Source: Leishmania infantum JPCM5
Lineage: Eukaryota; Euglenozoa; Kinetoplastea; Trypanosomatida; Trypanosomatidae
Assembly (NCBI RefSeq): GCF_000002875.2
Contig: NC_009399.2
Coordinates: 484,884 to 548,883, forward strand
Direction: 5' to 3'
DNA length: 64,000 nt
Positions 9,770-18,408 of this stretch are shown here, piece after piece (within the stretch, counting starts at the first letter, position 1; each line of letters starts with the position of its first letter). The position numbers were made by a program, and so were the translations under genes. The notes beneath the pieces were generated by a model. The model had not been told where the DNA came from. It saw only the letters and a list, made by a program, of their open reading frames with translations, and made no database searches.

Positions 9770-10988
9770 GTGAAAGAGGAAACAAATAGTGTGCTGATGG
9801 ATGGCGATTCTGCGCGCACGCGAGTCAGCTCCAGCGCGATGGGGAGAGGACGATGCGAAAAGTAAAGCGTTGAAAGGACCATGACAGTTGGCAGAGGCGC
9901 AGTGACAAAACAGCCCCAGAGAAGCGGTGCTGGCTTACCGCAGCGGGCCTCTGCCGCCAGTGCGGCACACGGCCCGAACGCTGCCACGCGTGCAGTCCCC
10001 CCTCCGTTTTCCCCCTTCAGATCGGGCGGAGCACCTGAGCAACGAGCACCGACGTGAGCGCGCGCGTGTGTGCGAGGGTGAGAGTGCGCCAAGCCTTTTC
10101 CGCCATTCCAGTTTCGGTTTGTGGTTATCGGCTGTCTCTCTCTCTCTCTCTCTGTGCGCGCCTGCAGATGTGCGAGTTGGTGCACGAGCGACGAACACAC
10201 ATCACGACACGGTGCTGGAAAGGCACGTGCAAGTGTGTGTGTGTGTGTGCCTCTAGGTGTTCGTGCGTCTGATGGAGTGTGACCGTTGACGTGGAGCGCA
10301 AAACAACGAAAAGGAAAAGAGTTTTTAGGATGGTGATGATGATCACTCCGACATTTACGCGGGCATACCCACCCACCCACACCCAAAACACGCACATTCA
10401 CACGAGAGGGGTGAGGTGGTGGTGGTGGGGGGGGAGGGGGGGGGGCGCGTTGCGCCGACTGCAGAACACGAGAAGTGGGGGAGGGGGAGGACACCAAAGA
10501 GGCAACGCACAAACACACAGGCACTGTGCTTTCTTCTGAGGGAGGAGCTCAGCACGCGAAGGACGACACCGAGCACGCACACCCGCTATGTGCCTGTATG
10601 CGCGTGTGCGTGAGAGAGAAAGTAGGAGAGGGATGGCGGGGGCAGGAAGGGTTGGTGGTGGTGGTGTCTGTCCGGGCCACACCGTCACACAGACAGTGGG
10701 AGACAGCACACCACCCCTCTCCATCACTTTCCCGCACGCGCATCCACCCATCTTGCTTTCTCTATCTTACCCACACACACATACACACTCTCTCGCTCTA
10801 GAGTCCGTGCACATATATATATATATACGAGCGTGTGTGTGTGGTGGTGGGGCTGGGGAAGTGTATGCGCTGGAAGCCGTTAACATGGCACAGTTACATG
10901 CAAGTGTGCAGGTAAGCATGCCATGGCTGGGGGAGAGGGGGGGAGGGGAGGGGGATTTAAAAAAGAAAATAAAGCATCAACACAGATG

Positions 10989-11088
10989 NNNNNNNNNNNN
11001 NNNNNNNNNNNNNNNNNNNNNNNNNNNNNNNNNNNNNNNNNNNNNNNNNNNNNNNNNNNNNNNNNNNNNNNNNNNNNNNNNNNNNNNN
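10989..11088. other. Assembly gap (100 N)
   Basis: A 100-N placeholder. Comparison with the intact spacer indicates that roughly 650 bases are missing. The 11089-11270 flank is a corrupted version of 7908-8090. Confidence 0.99.
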
Positions 11089-11410
11089 GGAGGAGGGCCT
11101 TTGGGGGGTTTAAGGGAATATTTGAGAGGCGAGAGGCCCTCCCTTTGGGGGCGGCCAAAAAGGAATAGAAAGGCGAACTTTTTTGGGGAACAGACCAAAA
11201 TTTAGGGAAAAGGATTGTGTGGACGAAACACCTTCTCTTTGGTTCCCTTCCTTTTTTTTGGGGGGGGAAGGGATGGAGCAGCCGTCGCCGCCAACGCGCA
11301 CTCACATTTGCGAACATCGCCAGCTACACGCATATGCACGCTGATGTCAACTCAAGTCTGCATTGCCCCCGCTGGTCGTCCGCCCCCTCTTTACGTGCTG
11401 CCTGCTACCT

Positions 11411-12886
11411 TTAGTAAGTCGCGCGGATGGTCTGCGTCATGATGCTGAGCACGGTGCCGATCGTGCCACCGACGAGGATGGAGATGCCCATCAGAGTACC
11501 GGCAACGAAGCGCTTGCCGTCGTTGTCGATGCCCTTCGACTGCGGGCCAAGCACCAGCGCCATCGAGCCCACGTAGCCGTTCGAGAAGCCGAAGATGACC
11601 TCCATCACGTAGCCGTACGCCTCGCCCGGGATGTAGTGGTACGAGTGCAGCAGCAGCAGCGGCACAAAGATGACGCGCGCAAAGGACGCCGCTACGATGA
11701 TCCAGCGCTGCTTGTACGACCGCGGCCACATGAGCTTCAGCGACGGCGAGAAGCGGCCCAGCACATCGAACACGTTGAAGATGAACACGGCGATCGTCGA
11801 GAACCACTTCGAGTCCGGAAACATGCCGACAGCGATGCCGGGGAAGAGGAACAGCGTGATGAGAAAATTAAAGGCACAGGCGACGAACATCCACTTGACA
11901 CGGCGCAGCGTGCTGAAGATGGCGGTGGCCACGAGGATCTCGTTACTCGTCGGGCCCTCCACCTCGTGCGGCCATGAGCTCTCTTCCACCGCATCCGGGC
12001 CCTCCGACTTGGCGGCGGCCGTCTGCACCTCACCCAGGGCCGGCACCTCCTTGCCCGAAGAAGAGTTGCGACCCTCCTTGTCATGAGTCGGGTGCTCGTC
12101 GGTGTGGCAGAGCGCCTCCGCCGATAGCTTGCCGGCGTCCACCTTGCTCTTCACAGCACCGAGGTCACCGAAGTAGTTCTGGGCGAAGCTGTTGAAGCGG
12201 AGCAGGATCAGCGCAACGAAGGTCATGCCCTGGATACCCACGTCCAGGCCGTAGTAGATCTTCGACTGCTTCTTCACGCCCTCGTAGGAGTCGGGCAGCG
12301 CAGCCTTCACGATGATCTGCAGCAGCGATGTCAGCACACCAGACATGCCGACGCCACCCATCATGGTGGACGTGAAGCTCGAGGGGAAGGCACCGAACAT
12401 GCCGTACGTCGTGGACTCGAAGATGCTCTTGCCGAAGCCGCCAATGAAGCCGGTGCAGCAGATCGTCGCCACGGCACCGGCCTCGCTCGTGCCGCGCGCA
12501 GGCACCACCATAAGCACGATGATCTCGACGATCAGGATGACCAGGCCGCCAAGCAGACGCACCTTCATCGGGATGCGGCGGAACCAGCTGAGCAGCGTCA
12601 GCGGCTCCATGATCAGGCTCGTCACGATACCGATGAGGTTGTAGTAGGTCATGACGTTGCTCCAGAAGTTTGTGTACAGCGGAACCGCTTCCGGGTCCTG
12701 CATGGCGTAGCGGTAGTACGTCATAATGTATGCAGGCGCGGAGAAGACGGCATTGACGGGCATCATCATGGACACGCCGCACATGAACGCGACGACGTAC
12801 ACGTAGAACTCGCTTGCAGTCATTTCATACCACTTGCGACTCTCGCCCTGCTCCTGGGGCTCGCGATGATCGGGTGCGGTGTCCAT
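11411..12886 (-). CDS. NT1: Nucleoside transporter 1, array copy D (first transcribed, most divergent)
   Basis: A 491-residue NT1 with all key residues intact (F48, W75, K153, G183, C337, D374, R378). It differs from the other copies by Asp64 (Ala elsewhere), Ser76 (Asn elsewhere, beside gate residue W75) and Thr160 (Ala elsewhere), and shares Pro43 with copy B. It ends A-T-Y-TAA. It is the 5'-most gene of the array and the only one with a unique upstream region: sequence diverges 19 bases before the ATG and a different splice acceptor (13024-13025) is used. It is probably one of the two gene types known as NT1.1 and NT1.2 in Leishmania donovani; I cannot tell which. Confidence 0.96.
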   Translation of the reverse strand: MDTAPDHREPQEQGESRKWYEMTASEFYVYVVAFMCGVSMMMPVNAVFSAPAYIMTYYRYAMQDPEAVPLYTNFWSNVMTYYNLIGIVTSLIMEPLTLLSWFRRIPMKVRLLGGLVILIVEIIVLMVVPARGTSEAGAVATICCTGFIGGFGKSIFESTTYGMFGAFPSSFTSTMMGGVGMSGVLTSLLQIIVKAALPDSYEGVKKQSKIYYGLDVGIQGMTFVALILLRFNSFAQNYFGDLGAVKSKVDAGKLSAEALCHTDEHPTHDKEGRNSSSGKEVPALGEVQTAAAKSEGPDAVEESSWPHEVEGPTSNEILVATAIFSTLRRVKWMFVACAFNFLITLFLFPGIAVGMFPDSKWFSTIAVFIFNVFDVLGRFSPSLKLMWPRSYKQRWIIVAASFARVIFVPLLLLHSYHYIPGEAYGYVMEVIFGFSNGYVGSMALVLGPQSKGIDNDGKRFVAGTLMGISILVGGTIGTVLSIMTQTIRATY

Positions 12887-13557
12887 CTGGGCGGAATGGT
12901 GCGCGGAGAGCAGCGAAGGGGCCTTGTGGACGGTGAGGGGATGGGGACGAGAGATGTGTGCGGCAGTAACGCAGAGCTGTGTATGGATCGAGGATCGAAG
13001 TTAGAGTTCTGGAGGCGCGACGACTGCAGAAGTGGAGCGGTGAAGGGACGATGCAATGGTTGGGGTGGCGGTGGGGAGGGATGGTAGGACAGTCCAAGCG
13101 AAAAACGCCCACGAGGAAGCAGATGGGGCATGTGTGTGTGGGGGGGGGAGAGAGAGGGAGGGTCGGAGAATGGGGAGAAGAGAGACAAAAAGCCGACGTC
13201 AGCGCAGGCACATGGCCGAGGAGCACGCACAAACCACTTTGCGCAGCCTCATTTCCTGTTGCTTGCTTACCGCGTCGATGTAAGCGCCCGCGCCTTACTC
13301 GCGCGCCATCACACAGGCCCCCGTGAATGCGCGCGTTGGTGCTTGTTGGAGTAAAGTCTGACGTGAGGACAAGACCGACGAAACGGCACGAAATCGCCCA
13401 ATCCTATGCGGCCCCGCCGTCCTTCACAGACGTCGAGGTGCGAAAGCAGATGCCTTCTCGTTCACTTTTGGTACGGCGAGTGCGCTGCAGGGCTGCTGCT
13501 CCCCGGCCGGTTTCTCTCACTGTGTTCTCCTTTGCAGAGCCTCACATCCGTTACGCT
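12887..13557 (-). other. UFC1 3' flank and NT1-D 5' leader
   Basis: Non-coding. It contains a poly-G tract near 13140-13148 and a long pyrimidine-rich region on the minus strand. The ORFs seen here on both strands are low-complexity. Confidence 0.6.
13024..13025 (-). promoter_or_regulatory. Candidate trans-splice acceptor AG specific to NT1 copy D
   Basis: The minus strand reads a C/T-rich run ending cacttctgcag, 137 bases upstream of the ATG at 12886. Nothing similar precedes the other NT1 copies. Confidence 0.45.
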
Positions 13558-14073
13558 CTACTCAGCAGTCGTGGGCACCGTTGCTGCGCTGGCGGGCTTC
13601 AGATACCCTTCTTCAACAATCGCGGGCACCTCAATCGACAGCCACGGCCCAAGTCCGAGAGCGAGGACGTGGCTGATCCCAAAGTACGGCACATTGCGTG
13701 CCCACAAGGGGAAGAAGTGCGTCGTCATGCAGATCTTGCCGCCCCTGTACATCTTCACCGTCTTGCCCTCCAGCTCCGGCAGCGCAATTTCCGGCGGTGC
13801 CTGCGGGTACGTGACCGGGATGTCGAAGTTCATCTCGAACTCGTACTTTTCGTTCTTGTAGTAGGTCCAGCAGGTGCCGTACCAGCGTGTCCCTTGCGGG
13901 TTGCTCTCTAAGTGAAACCAGTGCGAGTCGCTCGCCTTGTTGTGCTCCACATAGGTGATTAGAGAAGCGTACTCCTCCTTGAGTCGCGCCGTCCACTTGT
14001 CACCATCACGTGGGCCCGCCTTCGTCTTCAGCAGCGGGATGCGCGAGACGCTCTCCTTCACTGACGGCTCCAT
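13558..14073 (-). CDS. UFC1: Ubiquitin-fold modifier 1 conjugating enzyme UFC1
   Basis: The E2 enzyme of ufmylation: it accepts UFM1 from the E1 UBA5 on a cysteine thioester and passes it to the E3 UFL1. The protein is 171 residues, close to human UFC1 (167), and matches it along its whole length: an N-terminal [15 protein letters not shown], then R-L-K-E-E-Y, an Y-E-F-x-x-x-F-D-I-P core, and the active-site loop G-G-K-I-C at 111-115, so C115 is the predicted catalytic cysteine. The A-R-N-V-P and G-L-G-P-W-L stretches are also kept. The open frame continues upstream into (CA)n leader sequence; the ATG at 14073 is chosen because homology begins there. In Leishmania the UFM1 pathway has been reported to be mitochondrion-associated; no clear presequence is visible here. 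Confidence 0.93.
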   Translation of the reverse strand: MEPSVKESVSRIPLLKTKAGPRDGDKWTARLKEEYASLITYVEHNKASDSHWFHLESNPQGTRWYGTCWTYYKNEKYEFEMNFDIPVTYPQAPPEIALPELEGKTVKMYRGGKICMTTHFFPLWARNVPYFGISHVLALGLGPWLSIEVPAIVEEGYLKPASAATVPTTAE

Positions 14074-14352
14074 CCGTTTCGCCTCTGTCTCGCTTGGGCC
14101 GCGCTTTAGGTGGGGCGCAGCGGCGATGGCTGAGTATTTTCCTTCAAGAGTGTTGTGGCGAATCGGAAGGTGTGTGTGTGTGAGCGCAACCAAGAAACGA
14201 ATATGCGTGCGCGTGTTTGGAGTCGCTGCGTCGCCCTCGTCGGAAAGGCGATTGGCGGCGCGGTGAAAAAAGCGCGAGGACGGAGAACCGGGCGCAGGTG
14301 CGCCAAGGAGAAGGTGTGAGCGAGCGAGAGAGAACCTGAAACGTGAGAGGCC

Positions 14353-14389
<37 letters not shown>

Positions 14390-15030
14390 GGTGCGAAGGC
14401 GGGCACCGTTCCCGCTGCGAGGACAGAGCAACGTGCTTCTCCCTCCGGGAAGGCCTACTAGACGTACATACATCTTCATGAGGAGAGGGGGTGCTGCTCC
14501 GCTGGGGCCGGCTGGCGTCTTGCCACACCTGCGCACACTGCAAATCATCAACTCGATGGTCCCGCCTCTCTCCCCGGCATCGCGTCCCTGCCAAGCACGG
14601 TGACCGGATGCCACAGCTTCACCGGATTTTGCACACCAGAGACCAGTGGATCGCTGGGTGCCTCCAGATGGAGCCTCGTTGCTTTCTCCAACTTGCCCGT
14701 TCGACCACCACGCAACAAGCCAACACACACACACACACAACTACAACTACAGCGCACCCACCCCTGCATCTGTTGCACCGCGGCTACATCCTGCGTTGTC
14801 TCGGGCGAGCCGTCTTGCCGACGAACCGGGGCCATGCGTCGAGCGGGCTCTTCGTGTTCTTCCTTGTTCCTTCTTCGCACGCACGCTGCGCCATCGGCGC
14901 CAGACGGACACTCGGGTGCGCTGCACGCCTTGATCTATGCGGGCCGCATCCACGGTCCTGCTCGAGGTCGGAGGCGGTAGCGTCGGCTGTGCGGATAACA
15001 GGGGGTGGTGGCCTAGGTGCATGCCGGACG
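14074..15030 (-). other. UFC1 5' leader and distal SET-gene 3' region
   Basis: Non-coding. (CA)n tracts lie at about 14354-14385 and 14724-14739. The stretch at roughly 14440-14620 has the balanced, non-repetitive composition typical of degenerate SIDER elements in Leishmania 3' UTRs, but I see no diagnostic motif. Confidence 0.4.
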
Positions 15031-15661
15031 AGTTCAGGGGGGAGGTAGGCCAGCTACAGGCCAGGGCCCTCGGAGATCCTGCACATCCTGCCTGCGTATG
15101 CCGTGCTTCACCCTTAGCCGCCTCAAGCCGCGGCACTCCACAAGGTGGTGCGGTGACTCTCTACAGTGGAGTCTGGAGGAGGTGCTGCACATGCCGCGCC
15201 TCGCTCGGCGATCGCTCGCGTGCTTCTGACGGCTGCAAGTCTTGTCTGGATGTGACACACCATGCTGGCTGTGCTTGGCACCGCGTGCGCACGGTGCTCG
15301 CGTTCGCCGATTCTGGGACCTGCCTCAGCACGAAATGGCTGTCTGGATGGCCTGCCCGCGTGTGCTGTGGCAGGCGGGTCGCTGCTACGAGTCTCCGGCG
15401 GCACTGCCGCTCCGCCTTCTCCTGAATCCGCACGCTTTTCAAGGCGTGGGTGTCTTCAGCGGATTGTGGCCACGGAGAGACATGCGCCAGCGCGCAAAGA
15501 GCTCGTAGCACGCGTACATGTGCTGCATCATCGACAATATTCGTAGCGAGGTGGTACGAGCGTCATCATGACCGCAGGTCTCTTCGGCACAGCGCCGGCA
15601 CAGACCTGTCCTGCCGACACCAAGAGTCCTCAACCGTAGCCAAGGACAGGCGACCGGCTAC
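15031..15661 (-). mobile_element. Internally deleted retroposon relic (SIDER-type candidate)
   Basis: On the minus strand it starts with the 150-base 5' segment shared with 717-866. After that it lacks the 2A and endonuclease stretch and ends (about 15185-15090) with a frame reading C-x(6)-C, E-S-P-H-H-L-V-E-C and a following Leu/Arg-rich helix, similar to the C-terminal zinc-finger tail of LINE-type retroposon proteins. Retention of the 5' end and 3' end with the middle missing, at about 630 bases, is what is described for Leishmania SIDERs derived from DIREs. It lies within the expected 3' UTR of the SET gene, in the sense orientation. Family assignment is inference. Confidence 0.5.
15512..15661 (-). 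repeat. 150-base direct repeat, copy 2 (retroposon 5' end)
   Basis: Exact duplicate of 717-866 in the same orientation. The two copies bracket 14.6 kb carrying all four NT1 genes and UFC1. Confidence 0.9.
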
Positions 15662-16591
15662 AAGGCGGCGTTGCGCCAGCGACGTGCGGCAGCGCTCCGG
15701 TCGTTCACGGCCCGAAAGAACCGCACGCGCGCAGCTGGCCGGCGTATGGGCAACGCTACGGAGAACCAACCACAAGGCTTCAGGCCGCTCAGGCAGAGGG
15801 TGTCAACAGCTGCTACGGTGGCTCCTGATACCGCTACACCAGCGCGTGGGTGCATACCTCGCAGGCACCGCCACCGCGTCGAAAGGAGAAGAGAAGCGCG
15901 CGTTTTGTTCGCTCATGCGGGACGTGAGGGGCGCATGGTGGCCGTAGAGGGCAACGCCGCACCTCCTCATGCGCATAGGCTTAAAGCAGCCAGGAAACCG
16001 GCGGGGGGGGTGCAGATCAAGCGTCGAGACCGCCTTCACATGTCGCTTAGCCAGCGCACTTGCGCTGGCAGCATGACGGGGCAGGCGTACCTTGCGGCTC
16101 AAAGACGATGATACGAAGTCAACGTGCTGTCCAGGCCTTGGGATCTTCACCGTCATCCTCGACAGCCACGCAACACGGCGACTGCGGTACTCCAGGACCC
16201 TCACCCCTTTCGAGGTGCTAAGACTGTCTATAGTCGATGCTTCCACCTGGATCCGGGAAGCTGCAGCTCCTGAGGCAAGGCAGCACACAGACGACATGTT
16301 TACGCTACGGCGGAGGGGGGGGCGGGCCATGCTACACCGGAACCGGTTCTCCACAGCACCAGGCGAGTGCCAGCACCACTTCACAAGCTCACTACGGTAC
16401 TTGGCGTCTCTTTGGTGGCCGATCATATTCGGTGATGGGGGAGGGGGACGGGGCCACACCCATAGGTGCGACGACGCCTTGCCAGGATGGCTTCTAGTGT
16501 CTTCCTTTCGCTCGTGATAACCCAGCTGCGCGCGCTACCAGCGGTGGCCCTCGGATCAAAATCGACTTGTTTGACTGCCCGCTGGACGTTG

Positions 16592-16642
<51 letters not shown>

Positions 16643-17184
16643 TACGCGGGGACCGTGCATCACCCCCTCCGTCGAGGAGGAAAGGCCTCGCCCTACGAAT
16701 CATCGCTTTTCCAGGCACCAACAGCGGTCCGCCCAGCTCCATCGCAGCGGGGGTGCAGAGGAGAGGGGGTCGGAGAGACGCTAGGCGGCCTGGTTTGCGC
16801 ACTTTAAACACTGTTCTCCTTGGTTTCAGTCAAGCAGCCATTCACGCATCGATCTACAACACGCGGTTGAAACCATGCGCCGTCGGATGTCTATGCGTGT
16901 GTGTTTATGTGGTGATGGTGGTGGTGGTGGGGGGGGTGCAGGCCCTTTGTGAGGACAGCGCATCGCGCACGTGTCTCCGAGAATCGCTGCAAACTATACC
17001 ACCTTTCGTGATGATCGCGCGTGGCGACGCGTCTGCGGGAAACGATGCATACGAGCTCGGCACCCCCCGCCTCACGTGTACATACAGAGACCTACCAGGC
17101 AGACAGACACATCTGCCTGCATCATCAGCCACGAGAGAACCGGGGGGGGGATTGGGGCTGGGGAGGAACCTGCAAAGCAGCGCG
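15662..17184 (-). other. SET-gene 3' region
   Basis: No supported gene. A 207-codon minus-strand frame (15803-16426) has weak third-position GC bias and no recognisable domain. A (CA)22 microsatellite lies at 16595-16639 and poly-G runs near 16314-16325 and 16927-16937. The region is unusually long for a 3' UTR. Confidence 0.5.
16595..16639. repeat. (CA)n microsatellite
   Basis: About 22 perfect CA dinucleotides, the longest pure CA run in the window. Confidence 0.95.
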
Positions 17185-18408
17185 CTACTCCTCGCGTCGC
17201 GAGACACGATCGCTCAGGTTGGGATCGGGCTGCCTGCCAGGCGGTGTGCTGGCAGCTGCGCCGCTGCGGCCGTGGCTCTGCTTCGCATCTTGGAACAACT
17301 TCTCCAGCCGCGCCACCTCCTCGGCCTCCCGCCGCCGCTGTTCCAGCTGCTCCTCCGACTCCGCCCGGAACATGTCCCGCGACTTCATGACGTGCTCGTC
17401 GACGGCATCGTGCTCAACGATGGAGATGAGGTCGAAGGGCAAGAAGCCGTAGCGGAAGAGCGCGCTCGCCCGGCTCAGCGCAAAGTTGTAGTGACGGCAC
17501 AACTCCTCCCCGGGCAGCACTTCGCGCAGCGTGACGAGGGTGATGGCGCCCTCACCACCGAGAACGGAGGAGGGGCCGATGCGAGTGGTGCAGTTTGGGC
17601 GGTTACTGTGATTCACGAGGTCCAAGTACGGCACCAGGGCCACCTCTGCCGGCTCCGGCATCTTCCTCAGCCGTCGCCACCGACGCCGCAGTCGCCGGAG
17701 AAAGAGGCGCCCGCTGTAGTAGTCGGCCGGTGGCACATGCTCGACCCTCGCCAGCACCAGCCGCGTGATGCGTTGGAATTGCTCAAGCTTGAAGGGTGGG
17801 TTGATGGCCTCGTGTATGGCTGTAAGGGCGAGATGGTACTTCTTGGTCATCTCTTCGTAGCTCGCGCGCTGCCACGAGTCGAGGGCCATGCCATACATGC
17901 CGAACACGAACTCCTCGTTGAAGTCTTCGTCGTCCAGCATGCGGGCATACGGCGTGACGCCGGCGCGCAGCAGGTCCGTCATTTCGCTCACCTCCACGGC
18001 TGAGTGTGCGCGCGTGATGTCCGGTATCGCAGCGATAATGGCGCTCATCTGCAGCCCCAGGTAGAACTGCGGGGCCATTATGCGAAACTCGTCATCTGCG
18101 ATGGCGTCGTGCACCTTCGCCAGCGTGACGTGCGGCAAAACATTCGGCTTGGTCGAGATCTTCGACACGGTCAAGAGTGTGGAGAGAGGGATAGTGGCGA
18201 GCGGCTTGTTGGCCGGCAGCGGGGTGGTGCGCGATCGGGAGAGGAACAGTCCGCGGTGCTGCGACGAGCGAGTGCCGATGAAGGTCTCCTCGTGTAGGTG
18301 CACGCCGAAGTGCGCCGTGCAGCAGCGGAAGAAGTCGCTGGGGAGAGTCGACGAGGGCCCGTAGAGCACTTTGCCGAAGCAGCGCGAGACGCCGGTGCGC
18401 CGTAGCAT
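17185..18408 (-). CDS. SET-domain methyltransferase, SETD3/RuBisCO-LSMT-like
   Basis: A 407-residue protein with a split SET domain of the SETD3/SETD4/LSMT class, enzymes that methylate lysine or histidine of non-histone proteins using S-adenosylmethionine. Visible parts are an N-terminal S-x-x-H-R-G-L-F-L segment (about 48-56), a helical insert (about 85-250) and the conserved P-Y-L-D-L-V-N-H-S core at 260-268. They are followed by L-R-E-V-L-P-G-E-E-L at 294-303 with the catalytic-type Tyr at 307 and G-F-L-P at 321-324. A charged coiled-coil tail (350-376) follows. The ATG at 18408 is preferred because a long pyrimidine tract ending in AG lies 11-12 bases upstream; the frame continues to 18909 but that part is repeat-like. 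The start M-L-R-R-T could be a mitochondrial presequence. Substrate unknown. Confidence 0.8.
   Translation of the reverse strand: MLRRTGVSRCFGKVLYGPSSTLPSDFFRCCTAHFGVHLHEETFIGTRSSQHRGLFLSRSRTTPLPANKPLATIPLSTLLTVSKISTKPNVLPHVTLAKVHDAIADDEFRIMAPQFYLGLQMSAIIAAIPDITRAHSAVEVSEMTDLLRAGVTPYARMLDDEDFNEEFVFGMYGMALDSWQRASYEEMTKKYHLALTAIHEAINPPFKLEQFQRITRLVLARVEHVPPADYYSGRLFLRRLRRRWRRLRKMPEPAEVALVPYLDLVNHSNRPNCTTRIGPSSVLGGEGAITLVTLREVLPGEELCRHYNFALSRASALFRYGFLPFDLISIVEHDAVDEHVMKSRDMFRAESEEQLEQRRREAEEVARLEKLFQDAKQSHGRSGAAASTPPGRQPDPNLSDRVSRREE

Larger units (their letters stand above)
9710..11410 (-). other. NT1 spacer between copies C and D, incomplete and partly low quality
   Basis: Matches the intact spacer up to about 10950, then degrades, is cut by a gap and resumes as an error-rich copy until about 11270. 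No gene is supported. Confidence 0.85.
1448..12905 (-). repeat. Tandem NT1 array: four coding copies separated by near-identical spacers
   Basis: Four 1476-base genes repeat with a unit of 3725 bases, seen intact between the genes ending at 4509 and 8234. The two other spacings are 3073 and 3177 because 100-N gaps replace longer sequence. Shared sequence ends at 1447/1448 on the left, inside codon 489, and at 12905/12906 on the right, 19 bases upstream of the ATG. Both junctions lie in GC-only stretches. The internal spacers are nearly identical to one another and unlike either outer flank. Confidence 0.95.

Noticed and set aside
13520..13540. Splice-acceptor-like tgttctcctttgcag on the plus strand
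   Set aside because: It is on the non-transcribed strand relative to all genes here, and no plus-strand gene follows.
14074..14406. N-terminal extension of UFC1 in the same frame
   Set aside because: The extension translates a (CA)n tract and unrelated leader sequence. Homology to UFC1 begins at the ATG at 14073.
15803..16426. 207-codon minus-strand ORF in the SET-gene 3' region
   Set aside because: No recognisable domain, third-position GC much less biased than in the neighbouring genes, and location between retroposon-like sequence and simple repeats. It could be a remnant but is not supported as a gene.
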